Assembly: GCA_045132235.1 (NCBI GenBank)
Contig: JBGURX010000026.1
Span: 31,940-95,939, forward strand
DNA: 64,000 bases
Source: UBA1756 sp045132235
GTDB lineage: Bacteria > Bacteroidota > Bacteroidia > Bacteroidales > WCHB1-69
Direction: 5' to 3'
In this document: positions 52,935 through 61,128 of the stretch, one piece after another
Position numbering within the stretch: position 1 is the stretch's first letter
Layout of the letters: the number at the start of each line of letters is the position of its first letter
Translations under genes and position numbers: made by a program
The notes under the pieces: generated by a model
The model's database searches: none
What the model was told of the DNA's origin: nothing
Seen by the model: the letters and a program-made list of their open reading frames with translations, nothing else

Positions 52935-53387
52935 ATGAAAAAAACGAGAGCATTATATATTATTGTTGAAGGGCAAACGGATGCCCAGATACTTCATACT
53001 CTTCTAGAGTGTTCTAATTTTGAGAATGTTTATCATATACCAACAGGTGGATATAGCAACTTGTCTTCAATGGTAAAAACCATAAGGTTGATGAGATCAC
53101 CGGATGAAGCTAATGATAAAATATTGGTTGTTTTTGATTCTGATAGTGAAAAAAAAGAGGTGATAGAGGACAGATTGGCTACGATGCGCTATCTTATTAA
53201 TGCAGATTACGACAAGCGCATTAAAGTGTTTTGTTTCGTGCCAACCATTGAAAGATATTTGTTTCCCACTCTAAAACTCAGACAGAAAGGAGTAAATGAT
53301 AAACTAGTTGCTTATTTGAAAGAGAATATTGCTGTATTGCGTGGGAAGGAAGTCATAAGGGAAATGCAGGCGTTTATTGATGAATGA
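52935..53387 (+). CDS. Small TOPRIM-domain protein (candidate defense operon, gene 4)
   Basis: 150 residues. TOPRIM features are visible: the Glu in IIVEGQTDAQIL (E13) and the paired Asp in KILVVFDSDSE (D-x-D near residue 70), followed by FVPTIERYLFP as in OLD-type nuclease or DUF4276-like proteins. Standing alone without the OLD ATPase, it must act with another ATPase, probably the GHKL protein. TOPRIM proteins nick or cut DNA, or process RNA. Last gene of the operon, 3 bp after the nuclease stop. Confidence 0.75.
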   Translation: MKKTRALYIIVEGQTDAQILHTLLECSNFENVYHIPTGGYSNLSSMVKTIRLMRSPDEANDKILVVFDSDSEKKEVIEDRLATMRYLINADYDKRIKVFCFVPTIERYLFPTLKLRQKGVNDKLVAYLKENIAVLRGKEVIREMQAFIDE

Positions 53388-53481
53388 TTGTATTTTTGTA
53401 GATTGTTTAGACAAAAAAACAGACTTCACCAACTGAATTTTTAATCCGATAATCAAAAGCTCCCCGAACCGCTTCTTCCTT

Positions 53482-53489
53482 TACTTTTG
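53482..53489 (+). promoter_or_regulatory. -7 promoter box for the polysaccharide operon
   Basis: Reads TACTTTTG followed by CAAC, 266 bp before fdtA. Confidence 0.5.
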
Positions 53490-53550
53490 CAACTCTAAAT
53501 CAAAACCGTTTCCAATAACCAACAAAAATATAACTGCCCCTAAAATTATT

Positions 53551-53583
53551 GGCGTGATTTTGTACGCCATCAATTAAGTTGAT
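53551..53583 (+). promoter_or_regulatory. Two adjacent stem-loops in the leader
   Basis: GGCGT/ACGCC over an 8-nt loop (53551-53568), directly followed by ATCAA/TTGAT (53569-53583). Possible pause or attenuation elements for UpxY; neither has a T-run. Confidence 0.35.
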
Positions 53584-53754
53584 AAAATAACGATACCCCT
53601 CCCCCCGCACCTCCCCCAAAATACGCTACTGCCGAATTTGCCGGATGTTGCAACCCGCGATTAACTCCCCTCCAACAATAAACCCCACCCTTTCTCGTTC
53701 TTTCTCTAATGTATAAAATAACCAAAAGGTATTAATTGTGAGAATAAATAAAAT

Positions 53755-54156
53755 ATGAACTACCACCTAATTGACCTAGAAATTCACGGTGACCAAAGAG
53801 GGAAGCTAATCTCTCTGGAGAGCCTTAAAAACGTTCCCTTTGAGATCAAACGGATTTACTACATGTTTGACACGTTGCCGAATGAGGCACGGGGTTTTCA
53901 TGCCCACAAAGAGTTGGAACAGATTGTGATTGCCATGGATGGCGCCTGCCGTTTTATTCTTGATGATGGGCAGAGACGGGAACAGGTACTGTTGAACCGC
54001 CCGGATGTTGGATTATACATCGGGAAAAATATGTGGAGGGAAATGCACGATTTTTCGTACGGTTGCAAACTTGTTGTATTAGCAAGTGAATACTATGACG
54101 AAAACGAGTACGTTAGAAATTACGACGAATTTTTGAAATCTTTAGCGGAAAAATGA
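53755..54156 (+). CDS. fdtA: dTDP-4-dehydro-6-deoxyglucose 3,4-ketoisomerase (FdtA/QdtA)
   Basis: 133 residues, one cupin domain. The RmlC-like sugar ketoisomerase marks are present: HGDQRGKLISLE, then RGFHAHKELEQIVIAMDG, with paired histidines in the active site, and the terminal Y-Y-DENEYVRNYDEF motif. It converts dTDP-4-keto-6-deoxyglucose to the 3-keto isomer. With the next two genes it makes dTDP-3-acetamido-3,6-dideoxy-galactose or -glucose. Whether the product is galacto (FdtA) or gluco (QdtA) cannot be told. RmlA and RmlB are not in the window. The stop overlaps the acetyltransferase start by 4 bp. Confidence 0.88.
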   Translation: MNYHLIDLEIHGDQRGKLISLESLKNVPFEIKRIYYMFDTLPNEARGFHAHKELEQIVIAMDGACRFILDDGQRREQVLLNRPDVGLYIGKNMWREMHDFSYGCKLVVLASEYYDENEYVRNYDEFLKSLAEK

Positions 54157-54605
54157 TTCACAAACTTTCTGATTGCAAATCAGTTAACATAGGGAAAAAT
54201 ACAAATATTTGGCAGTTTTGCGTTATATTTCCAGGGGCTAAAATTGGGAAAAACTGCAATATTTGTGCCAATGTTCTTGTGGAAAACGATGTTTCCATTG
54301 GTGATAATGTAACGGTTAAAAGTGGTGTCCAGCTATGGGATGGTGTTACGATTGAGGATAATGTTTTTATTGGGCCTAATGTAACTTTTACAAACGATCT
54401 GTTTCCCCGCTCAAAGAATTCAGATTGGGAATTGCAAAGGACAATTGTAAAAAAGGGAGCAAGCATTGGTGCAAATGCGACCATACTTGCAGGAATCACA
54501 ATCGGCGAAAATGCAATGATTGGTGCGGGAAGCGTTGTGACGAAAAGTGTGCCCGATGGCGAAGTTTGGTATGGAAATCCTGCGAGATTTGCGAAAAAAA
54601 TATAA
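54153..54605 (+). CDS. fdtC: Left-handed beta-helix N-acetyltransferase (FdtC/QdtC-like)
   Basis: 150 residues built from hexapeptide repeats (IGKNTNIWQFCVIFPGAKIG, then KNCNICANVLVEN and IGDNVTVKSGVQLWDG), ending GDEVWYGNPARF-like (GEVWYGNPARFAKK). This trimeric acetyltransferase fold, next to fdtA and fdtB, points to acetyl-CoA-dependent acetylation of the 3-amino sugar. It lies on the cytoplasmic side. Overlaps fdtA by 4 bp and is followed by fdtB after 3 bp. Confidence 0.85.
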   Translation: MIHKLSDCKSVNIGKNTNIWQFCVIFPGAKIGKNCNICANVLVENDVSIGDNVTVKSGVQLWDGVTIEDNVFIGPNVTFTNDLFPRSKNSDWELQRTIVKKGASIGANATILAGITIGENAMIGAGSVVTKSVPDGEVWYGNPARFAKKI

Positions 54606-54608
54606 GTT

Positions 54609-55709
54609 ATGCAAATACCTTTCCTCTCCTTACAATCCGTCACTGCCGCGCACAGTGAGGAAATCAACGCCGCCGTTACTCGTGTCGTGAATAGCGGCTG
54701 GTATCTTCAAGGCGAAGAGAACAAACGCTTTGAAGAGAATTATGCGAAATATATAGGCACTGATTATTGTATCGGTTGCGCCAACGGCTTGGATGCTTTG
54801 ATATGGATACTCAGAGCATACAAGGAACTTGGTGTGATGCAGGACGGTGACGAAATAATTGTACCTGCCAACACGTATATAGCAACTGTTTTGGCCATTA
54901 CGGAAAACAATTTGAAACCTGTTTTGGTTGAGCCTCAGTTCGAAACTTTGGAAATTGACGACAACCTAATCGAGTCGCACATTACAAAGAGAACTAAAGC
55001 TGTGATGATTGTGCATCTGTATGGACGATGTGCCTATACAGAAAAAATCGGCGCTATTTGCAAAAAGTACGGCTTGAAACTCATTGAGGACAATGCCCAG
55101 GCACACGGTTGCCGTTTTGACAACAAGCGGACGGGCTCATTGGGTGATGCGGCTGGACACAGTTTCTATCCTGGCAAAAATCTCGGTGCTTTGGGTGATG
55201 GCGGCGCGGTGACAACTAACGACAAGGATTTGGCAGATACGGTAAGGGCTTTGGCCAACTATGGTTCGCAAAAAAAATATGTGTTCAAATACTGCGGACG
55301 CAATAGTCGTTTGGATGAGATTCAGGCTGCCGTTTTGGATATAAAACTCAAGTATTTGGACGAAGATAATGCCAAACGCCAGCAAGTCGCCAAGTACTAT
55401 TACGACAATGTCACCAATCCGAAAATCCTTTTGCCCGAACAAATGGATGATCGAAACAACGTTTATCACCTGTTCCCTGTTTTTTGTAACCAGCGTGATG
55501 ATTTTCAGCAATATCTGAAAGATAATGGCATCCAGACTTTGATTCATTACCCGATACCTCCACACAAACAAGAGTGTTACAAGGAATGGGGTGATATCTC
55601 GCTACGCATAACGGAAAAGATCCACGAACAAGAACTCAGTTTGCCGATAAGTCCGGTGATGTCAATGGAAGAAGCTGAATACGTAGTGAACGTGATAAAC
55701 AGGTTTTAA
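54609..55709 (+). CDS. fdtB: DegT/DnrJ/EryC1 aminotransferase (FdtB-like)
   Basis: 366 residues. The PLP Lys is in HSFYPGKNLGALGDGGAV, with EDNAQAHGC and GRNSRLDEIQAAVL as further family marks. It transfers an amino group from glutamate to C3 of the keto sugar made by FdtA. Neighbours fix the assignment to the 3-amino sugar branch. The C-terminus ends normally, 14 bp before the flippase gene. Confidence 0.88.
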   Translation: MQIPFLSLQSVTAAHSEEINAAVTRVVNSGWYLQGEENKRFEENYAKYIGTDYCIGCANGLDALIWILRAYKELGVMQDGDEIIVPANTYIATVLAITENNLKPVLVEPQFETLEIDDNLIESHITKRTKAVMIVHLYGRCAYTEKIGAICKKYGLKLIEDNAQAHGCRFDNKRTGSLGDAAGHSFYPGKNLGALGDGGAVTTNDKDLADTVRALANYGSQKKYVFKYCGRNSRLDEIQAAVLDIKLKYLDEDNAKRQQVAKYYYDNVTNPKILLPEQMDDRNNVYHLFPVFCNQRDDFQQYLKDNGIQTLIHYPIPPHKQECYKEWGDISLRITEKIHEQELSLPISPVMSMEEAEYVVNVINRF

Positions 55710-55723
55710 AAAATATACTTTTC

Positions 55724-57220
55724 ATGGCCGAACAAGAAAACCCAACTACTTCTTATCGGAAAATCTTTAAAGCGACGTCGCTATTCGGTGGAGTACAGGT
55801 TTATCAAATACTCATCGGCATAATTAGATCCAAATTTGTTGCAGTCCTGTTAGGCCCTGCCGGAATGGGTATTCAAGGTCTGTATCAATCTGCAATACAA
55901 ATGGTTCAGAGTTTCTCTTCGTTGGGTTTGGCCTCCAGTGCAGTAAGAGATGTTTCTGAAGCCAATGGTAGCGGTGACGCCCATCGCATCGGCACTACCG
56001 TTGCGGTGGTTAAAAGGTTGGTATGGATTACGGGACTCATTGGCCTTGCCGCTACGATTGTCTTGTCGCCAGTGTTGAGCAAAACTACTTTCGGTAATTA
56101 TGATTATGTCATACCGTTTATTTTTCTGTCTGTAACCCTGTTGATAGATCAACTCAGTGCTGGGCAGCGGGTGATATTGCAGGGAACGAGAAAGTTGCGA
56201 TTCCTCGCAAGATCTACTGCAATAGGTTCTACGGTGGGGCTAGCTGTTTCTATCCCGCTGTATTATTGGTTTGGTGTTAAAGGCATCGTGCCGACGCTGA
56301 TACTGAATTCTGTCACCATGTTGTGCCTCACATGGTATTTTTCAAAAAAAGTTAAAGTAGAGAAGGTAGAAGTAACCAATAAGGAGTCATTCCAGAAGGG
56401 AAAATCCATGCTGCGGATGGGTATCGCCATGAGTGTCAGTGCGATTATGGTCACGTTGACCTCCTATCTTCTTAGAGGTTATATCCGGCACATGGGAGGC
56501 CCGGAACAAGTGGGTTTGTTTACTGCAGGTTTTGTCATCATGAATACGTATGTCGGTATGGTTTTCAACGCCATGGGAACGGATTATTATCCGCGTTTGG
56601 CCGCAGTCAACAAGGATAATGACAAATGCCGTCGGGTGATTAACCAGCAGGGTGAGATAGCAACTCTGATTATTGCTCCGTTACTCGTTTCCTGTATGAT
56701 TTTAATGCCGTTCATTATACGGATAATCTACACGGATAAGTTTTTACCGGCAGCAGATTACGTGCTATGGGCTGTTGTGGGCATGATGTTTAAAGTTTTT
56801 TCATGGGTGATATCATTTTGTTTTCTTGCCAAGGCAGAATCAAAGTTGTTTATTGTCAATGAAACCATTACCAATATTTATACGTTGGTTTTCAGCATTG
56901 TAGGGTATTATTTGTATGGTCTTACCGGCCTGGGTATTGCGTTTACACTATCCTTTTTCTTATATAGTGTCCAAGTATTTGTTATTGCAAAGATTAAATA
57001 CGGTTTTGCTGTTGATTACTCATTCCGACGTATTTTCGTGTTTCTGTTTGTGATTGTCTGTGCCACATTTGCACTGATTCACACTTGGAAATCGGTTTGG
57101 GTATATGTTCCTGCAACGGTATTGTTCATCATTTGTTCCATCTACTCATTATGGGAGTTAAATAAGAGAATGGATGTGTGGAATGTGATTAAAAACAGGA
57201 TAAGAAGATTCAACCAATAA
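55724..57220 (+). CDS. wzx: O-antigen translocase (Wzx-like flippase)
   Basis: 498 residues with 12-14 membrane segments. The start of the fold, FGGVQVYQILIGIIRSKFVA, then VLLGPAGMGIQGLYQS, matches the WzxE-type family, and GLGIAFTLSFFLYSVQV ends it. It moves undecaprenyl-linked repeat units across the inner membrane. Its presence shows a Wzx-type export pathway for the sugars made around it. No wzy follows in the window, although a Wzy/WaaL-like gene lies at 33253. The gene is followed by a new promoter at 57227. Confidence 0.9.
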   Translation: MAEQENPTTSYRKIFKATSLFGGVQVYQILIGIIRSKFVAVLLGPAGMGIQGLYQSAIQMVQSFSSLGLASSAVRDVSEANGSGDAHRIGTTVAVVKRLVWITGLIGLAATIVLSPVLSKTTFGNYDYVIPFIFLSVTLLIDQLSAGQRVILQGTRKLRFLARSTAIGSTVGLAVSIPLYYWFGVKGIVPTLILNSVTMLCLTWYFSKKVKVEKVEVTNKESFQKGKSMLRMGIAMSVSAIMVTLTSYLLRGYIRHMGGPEQVGLFTAGFVIMNTYVGMVFNAMGTDYYPRLAAVNKDNDKCRRVINQQGEIATLIIAPLLVSCMILMPFIIRIIYTDKFLPAADYVLWAVVGMMFKVFSWVISFCFLAKAESKLFIVNETITNIYTLVFSIVGYYLYGLTGLGIAFTLSFFLYSVQVFVIAKIKYGFAVDYSFRRIFVFLFVIVCATFALIHTWKSVWVYVPATVLFIICSIYSLWELNKRMDVWNVIKNRIRRFNQ

Positions 57221-57226
57221 AAATCG

Positions 57227-57234
57227 TATTTTTG
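57227..57234 (+). promoter_or_regulatory. Internal -7 promoter box for the pse genes
   Basis: Reads TATTTTTG, 20 bp before the pseB ATG. It allows the pseudaminic-acid genes to be expressed apart from the fdt-wzx part. Confidence 0.6.
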
Positions 57235-57254
57235 CAAGCTAAAAATAGATACCT

Positions 57255-58277
57255 ATGCTAAACAATAAAACAGTTTTGATTACCGGTGGTACCGGCTCTT
57301 TTGGAAAGAAATTTGTTGAGGTGATTTTGCGCGATTACCCCAATGTCAAGAAGATTATCATTTATTCGCGTGATGAACTGAAACAATATGAGTTAAAACT
57401 CAAATATCCAGAAGCCAAGTACCCGATGATGCGGTTTTTCATCGGCGATGTGCGTGATCTGGAGCGTCTCACTCGTGCATGTGAAGGTGTGGATGTGATT
57501 ATTCATGCGGCCGCCATCAAGCAGGTGGATACTGCGGAATACAACCCCGAGGAGTGCATTAAAACCAATGTTCATGGTGCGCAAAATGTCATTAAAGCGG
57601 CATTGGCGTGCGGTGTTCATGATGTGGTGGCCCTCTCTACCGATAAGGCCTGTGCTCCCATTAATTTGTATGGCGCTACGAAACTGACATCGGACAAACT
57701 TTTCACTGCGGCCAATAACATTCGCGGCTCTAAAGATATTCGTTTCTCTGTGGTGCGTTATGGAAATGTCATGGGTTCCCGTGGCTCTGTGATACCGTTC
57801 TTCATCCGCAAGCGTGATGAGGGTGCTGCTGCAATTCCGATTACGGATATGCGCATGACACGTTTCAACATCTCTCTGGAAGCCGGTGTTGCCATGGTGA
57901 TGTACGCTATTGGTCACCATCTGGGCGGAGAGATTTTTGTTCCGAAAATCCCGTCCTATCATATCAAGGACGTAGCCACCGCTATCGCACCGAATATTCC
58001 CCAAGTGGAGATAGGCATCCGTCCGGGCGAGAAGTTGCACGAGGAAATGATAACCGTAACCGATGCTTTGGACACCATTGATTTAGGCAAGTATTATGTG
58101 ATTATGCCTTCCGTATCATTCAATCATACACGTGAAGAATACATCAAACACCACAACGCTGTTCCGGTTCCGGATGGATTCCATTACAGTTCCGACAGCA
58201 ACACGGAATGGGAAACCGTGGAAACCATGCGGGAAAAGATACGGCAGTTTGTTGACCCCAATTTTGAAGTAAAATGA
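57255..58277 (+). CDS. pseB: UDP-GlcNAc 4,6-dehydratase (inverting), PseB
   Basis: 340 residues. A Rossmann NAD(P) site (TGGTGSFGKKFV), the catalytic region LSTDKACAPINLYGATK with the Met/Tyr replaced pattern of inverting dehydratases, and VRYGNVMGSRGSVIPFF are present. It makes UDP-2-acetamido-2,6-dideoxy-L-arabino-hexos-4-ulose, the first step to pseudaminic acid. Next gene pseC overlaps by 4 bp. Confidence 0.94.
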   Translation: MLNNKTVLITGGTGSFGKKFVEVILRDYPNVKKIIIYSRDELKQYELKLKYPEAKYPMMRFFIGDVRDLERLTRACEGVDVIIHAAAIKQVDTAEYNPEECIKTNVHGAQNVIKAALACGVHDVVALSTDKACAPINLYGATKLTSDKLFTAANNIRGSKDIRFSVVRYGNVMGSRGSVIPFFIRKRDEGAAAIPITDMRMTRFNISLEAGVAMVMYAIGHHLGGEIFVPKIPSYHIKDVATAIAPNIPQVEIGIRPGEKLHEEMITVTDALDTIDLGKYYVIMPSVSFNHTREEYIKHHNAVPVPDGFHYSSDSNTEWETVETMREKIRQFVDPNFEVK

Positions 58278-59440
58278 TAGACCATCCAATATCATATGGC
58301 CACCAGTATATCAGCGATGAGGACATCCAAGCTGTGGTGGAAACCCTTAAATCCGACTACCTGACGCAAGGTCCGAAAATCGGGGAGTTTGAGCAAAACT
58401 TTGCGAACTATTTAGGATGCCAATACGCCTGTATGGTGAGCAATGGTACAGCCGCTCTCCATCTTTGCGCGATGGCTTTGGATATCCAGCCCGGTGACAA
58501 GGTCATTACTACTCCCATTACCTTTGTGGCCTCTGCCAATGGCTTCCGTTACCAAGGGGCGGAGATTGTCTTCTGCGACATTGATGCGAAGACATTTCTC
58601 ATGGATTTGGATAAGCTGGAGCAGATTCTCAAAGCTTCGCCAAAGGGTACTTATAAAGCCGTTGTGCCAGTGGATTTTGCCGGTTATCCCATCGATGAAG
58701 AACGCTTGAGAAGGCTTGCGGATGAGTATGGTTTCTCCATCGTGGTGGATGCTTGCCATGCACCAGGAGGCAGTTATATCGACAGCAAAGGAGTAAAGCA
58801 GATGGTGGGCAATTGCCATTATGCCGACCTTACCTGTTTCTCTTTCCATCCTGTGAAGCACATTGCTACAGGTGAGGGCGGTGCTGTGACCACCAATCGC
58901 AAGGATTTGTATGAAAAGGTGGCTTTATACCGCACGCACGGCATCACCAAGAATCCTGATTTGTTGACGCAGAATGATGGTGGTTGGTATTATGAAATGC
59001 AGGATTTGGGCTATAATTACCGCATCACGGATTTTCAGGCTGCATTGGGTGTTTCCCAACTCAAGCGTCTGGACTGGAGTATCCAACGCAGAAATGAAAT
59101 AGCCCAGAAATATGATGAGGCATTCAAAGGAACGTCCGTTAAGACTCCTTATCGCGATGAAAACATCACTCATGCATTTCATCTGTACATTATTCAGGTG
59201 GATTCCGACAAACGCAAAGGCCTGTTTGATTACCTGCGCGCCAACAAGATTTTTGTACAGGTGCTTTACATCCCAGCGCATACCATGCCCTACTACAAGC
59301 AATTGGGATGGAAAGTTGGCGATATGCCGGTGGCAGAAGAATACTATCGCCACTGCCTTGCACTGCCCATGTACCCGACCTTAACGGAAGAGGAGCAGGA
59401 ATATGTGATTGAAAAAGTAAAGGAATACATGTTGTCATGA
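58274..59440 (+). CDS. pseC: UDP-4-amino-4,6-dideoxy-AltNAc transaminase PseC
   Basis: 388 residues. DegT-fold aminotransferase with PLP Lys in CFSFHPVKHIATGEGGAV and VVDACHAPGGSY. The gene order after pseB and before pseF identifies it as PseC, which aminates C4. Overlaps pseB and pseF by 4 bp each, indicating translational coupling. Confidence 0.93.
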   Translation: MIDHPISYGHQYISDEDIQAVVETLKSDYLTQGPKIGEFEQNFANYLGCQYACMVSNGTAALHLCAMALDIQPGDKVITTPITFVASANGFRYQGAEIVFCDIDAKTFLMDLDKLEQILKASPKGTYKAVVPVDFAGYPIDEERLRRLADEYGFSIVVDACHAPGGSYIDSKGVKQMVGNCHYADLTCFSFHPVKHIATGEGGAVTTNRKDLYEKVALYRTHGITKNPDLLTQNDGGWYYEMQDLGYNYRITDFQAALGVSQLKRLDWSIQRRNEIAQKYDEAFKGTSVKTPYRDENITHAFHLYIIQVDSDKRKGLFDYLRANKIFVQVLYIPAHTMPYYKQLGWKVGDMPVAEEYYRHCLALPMYPTLTEEEQEYVIEKVKEYMLS

Positions 59441-60114
59441 AAAACCTTTGCATTATTCCGGCCCGTGGCGGCAGCAAACGCATCCCGAGGAAAAACATCA
59501 AACCTTTTCTTGGCAAGCCGATTATTGCCTATTCCATTGAGGCTGCTCTGAAATCGGGATTGTTCGCGGAGGTGATGGTTTCCACTGATGACGAAGAGAT
59601 TGCCGATGTAGCTAAACAATATGGTGCAAAAGTGCCTTTCATGCGTTCTGCGGAAACTGCCAACGATTTTGCTTCCACGGCAGACGTGTTGAAAGAAGTG
59701 ATCTCCAAATATCAAGAACTGGGACAGGAGTTTGATAACTTCTGTTGTTTCTATGCTACGGCTCCGTTGGTGCAGAGTAAGGATGTCGTGTCTGCTTATG
59801 AGCGCTTGCAAAGTTCGGATTTTACGTGCGTGTATCCCGTAGTGCAGTTCTCGTACCCGATATGGCGTTGTCTGGACATTGCTGATGATGGCACCATGAC
59901 CCGCCATTGGCCAGAGTATGAAAACAGCCGCAGTCAGGATTTGCCAAAGGAGTTTCACGATAGTGGCACCTTTTACTGGTACAAGACAAAAGAATGGTTG
60001 TCTGGCAAGAATAAAATCGGTGGTATCATTGTAGATGAGTTGGCGGTGCAAGATATTGATAATGAAACCGATTGGAAGTTGGCAGAGATGAAGTATGAAT
60101 TATTGAAGAAATAA
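59437..60114 (+). CDS. pseF: Pseudaminic acid cytidylyltransferase PseF
   Basis: 225 residues. The CMP-sugar synthetase start IIPARGGSKRIPRKNIKPFL, with CCFYATAPLVQSKDV and DSGTFYWYKTKEW, matches PseF. It activates pseudaminic acid with CTP. In many clusters pseG follows, but here two GNAT genes come next. Confidence 0.92.
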   Translation: MKNLCIIPARGGSKRIPRKNIKPFLGKPIIAYSIEAALKSGLFAEVMVSTDDEEIADVAKQYGAKVPFMRSAETANDFASTADVLKEVISKYQELGQEFDNFCCFYATAPLVQSKDVVSAYERLQSSDFTCVYPVVQFSYPIWRCLDIADDGTMTRHWPEYENSRSQDLPKEFHDSGTFYWYKTKEWLSGKNKIGGIIVDELAVQDIDNETDWKLAEMKYELLKK

Positions 60115-60116
60115 TA

Positions 60117-60677
60117 ATGGTTCATTACAATTGTCTAAAAAAACAAGAATTCTCATTCGGCGACTATTCGCTGGTCCCCATCCGCTACGAAGACCGCTTT
60201 CTCATCATGAAGTGGCGCAACGAGCAGATATACCATCTGCGCCAAGCACGTCCGCTTACGGAGGAAGACCAGCAGCGCTATTTCGATAATGTGGTGGCTG
60301 AACTGTACGACAATCCCAAGCCAGATCAGATACTATTCTCTTACTTGGAAAACGGTACTTGTATCGGTTATGGCGGCTTGGTCCATATCAACTGGATAGA
60401 CAACAATGCCGAAATATCATTCATTATGGATACTCGGCTTGAAAAAGAACATTTTGCCGAGAATTGGAGCAACTATCTTACCATGTTGAAAGTAGTGGCA
60501 TTCAAAGACCTCGCACTGCATAAGATTTATACCTACGCTTTTGATTTGCGTCCGCACTTGTACACCATGCTTGAAGACAATGGTTTTGTAAGAGAGGCCA
60601 CGCTGAAAGAGCATTGTTTGTTTGAGGGCAAATATAAAGACGTAGTCATGCACTCATATTTCAACCCCAATGTATGA
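60117..60677 (+). CDS. GNAT acetyltransferase (first, PseH candidate)
   Basis: 186 residues. GNAT fold with IRYEDRFLIMKWRNEQI at the start and DNNAEISFIMDTRLEKEHF then LHKIYTYAFDLRPHLYTMLEDNGF at the acetyl-CoA site. In the pse pathway PseH acetylates the C4 amino group, so this is a candidate. The 152-residue GNAT that follows competes for the role; one may use a different acyl group (for example acetamidino or glyceryl variants). It begins 2 bp after pseF and overlaps the next gene by 8 bp. Confidence 0.8.
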   Translation: MVHYNCLKKQEFSFGDYSLVPIRYEDRFLIMKWRNEQIYHLRQARPLTEEDQQRYFDNVVAELYDNPKPDQILFSYLENGTCIGYGGLVHINWIDNNAEISFIMDTRLEKEHFAENWSNYLTMLKVVAFKDLALHKIYTYAFDLRPHLYTMLEDNGFVREATLKEHCLFEGKYKDVVMHSYFNPNV

Positions 60678-61128
60678 CATTATAAACTATACCGATTGCA
60701 CCCGTGAGCAGCTTCTGGAGATTCTTAATTTGAGAAACATGGATGATGTGCGTGTGTGGATGGTGAATCCGGAGGTGATTCCCGAAGAGAATCATTTTCG
60801 TTTTGTGGAGAGCCTTAAAGGAAACCCTAACCGACTATACTTCGCCATTTATAGAGATGGATTACTGGTTGGGACTTATAACCTGACCAAAGAGAAGGAG
60901 GGAGTCTGGGAACGGGGCATTATAGCCAATCCATTAACTCAAGGGAAAGGTGAGACTGCTAAATGGGAGCGCCAGATATTGACAGACCTTCCTAGTCATG
61001 GTATCATGACTGTCACGGCTAAGGTGAAACAGAATAACCCGCGGTCTATCAGGTATCACGAAAAATTGGAATACCAAGAACAATCAAGAGATAACGAGTA
61101 CATATACTATATACTTCGATTAAAATGA
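60670..61128 (+). CDS. GNAT acetyltransferase (second, PseH candidate)
   Basis: 152 residues. The length and the NPEVIPEENHFRFVESLKGN and AKVKQNNPRSIRYHEKLEYQ segments resemble PseH of Helicobacter and Campylobacter more than the first GNAT does. It may therefore be the true PseH, leaving the first one for a modification of the finished sugar. Overlaps pseI by 4 bp. Confidence 0.78.
   Translation: MYDIINYTDCTREQLLEILNLRNMDDVRVWMVNPEVIPEENHFRFVESLKGNPNRLYFAIYRDGLLVGTYNLTKEKEGVWERGIIANPLTQGKGETAKWERQILTDLPSHGIMTVTAKVKQNNPRSIRYHEKLEYQEQSRDNEYIYYILRLK

Larger units (their letters stand above)
53388..53754. other. Leader of the polysaccharide operon
   Basis: 367 bp without a gene. Contains the -7 box at 53482, two adjacent small hairpins at 53551-53583, and a pyrimidine-rich stretch at about 53590-53700. 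A leader of roughly 260 nt is what UpxY-controlled operons show, so this is the natural site for UpxY action. Confidence 0.5.

Noticed and set aside
44425..53754. Integrative element or prophage in the accessory region
   Set aside because: No integrase, transposase, structural phage gene or tRNA-linked attachment site was found; the only tRNA is 6 kb away and intact.
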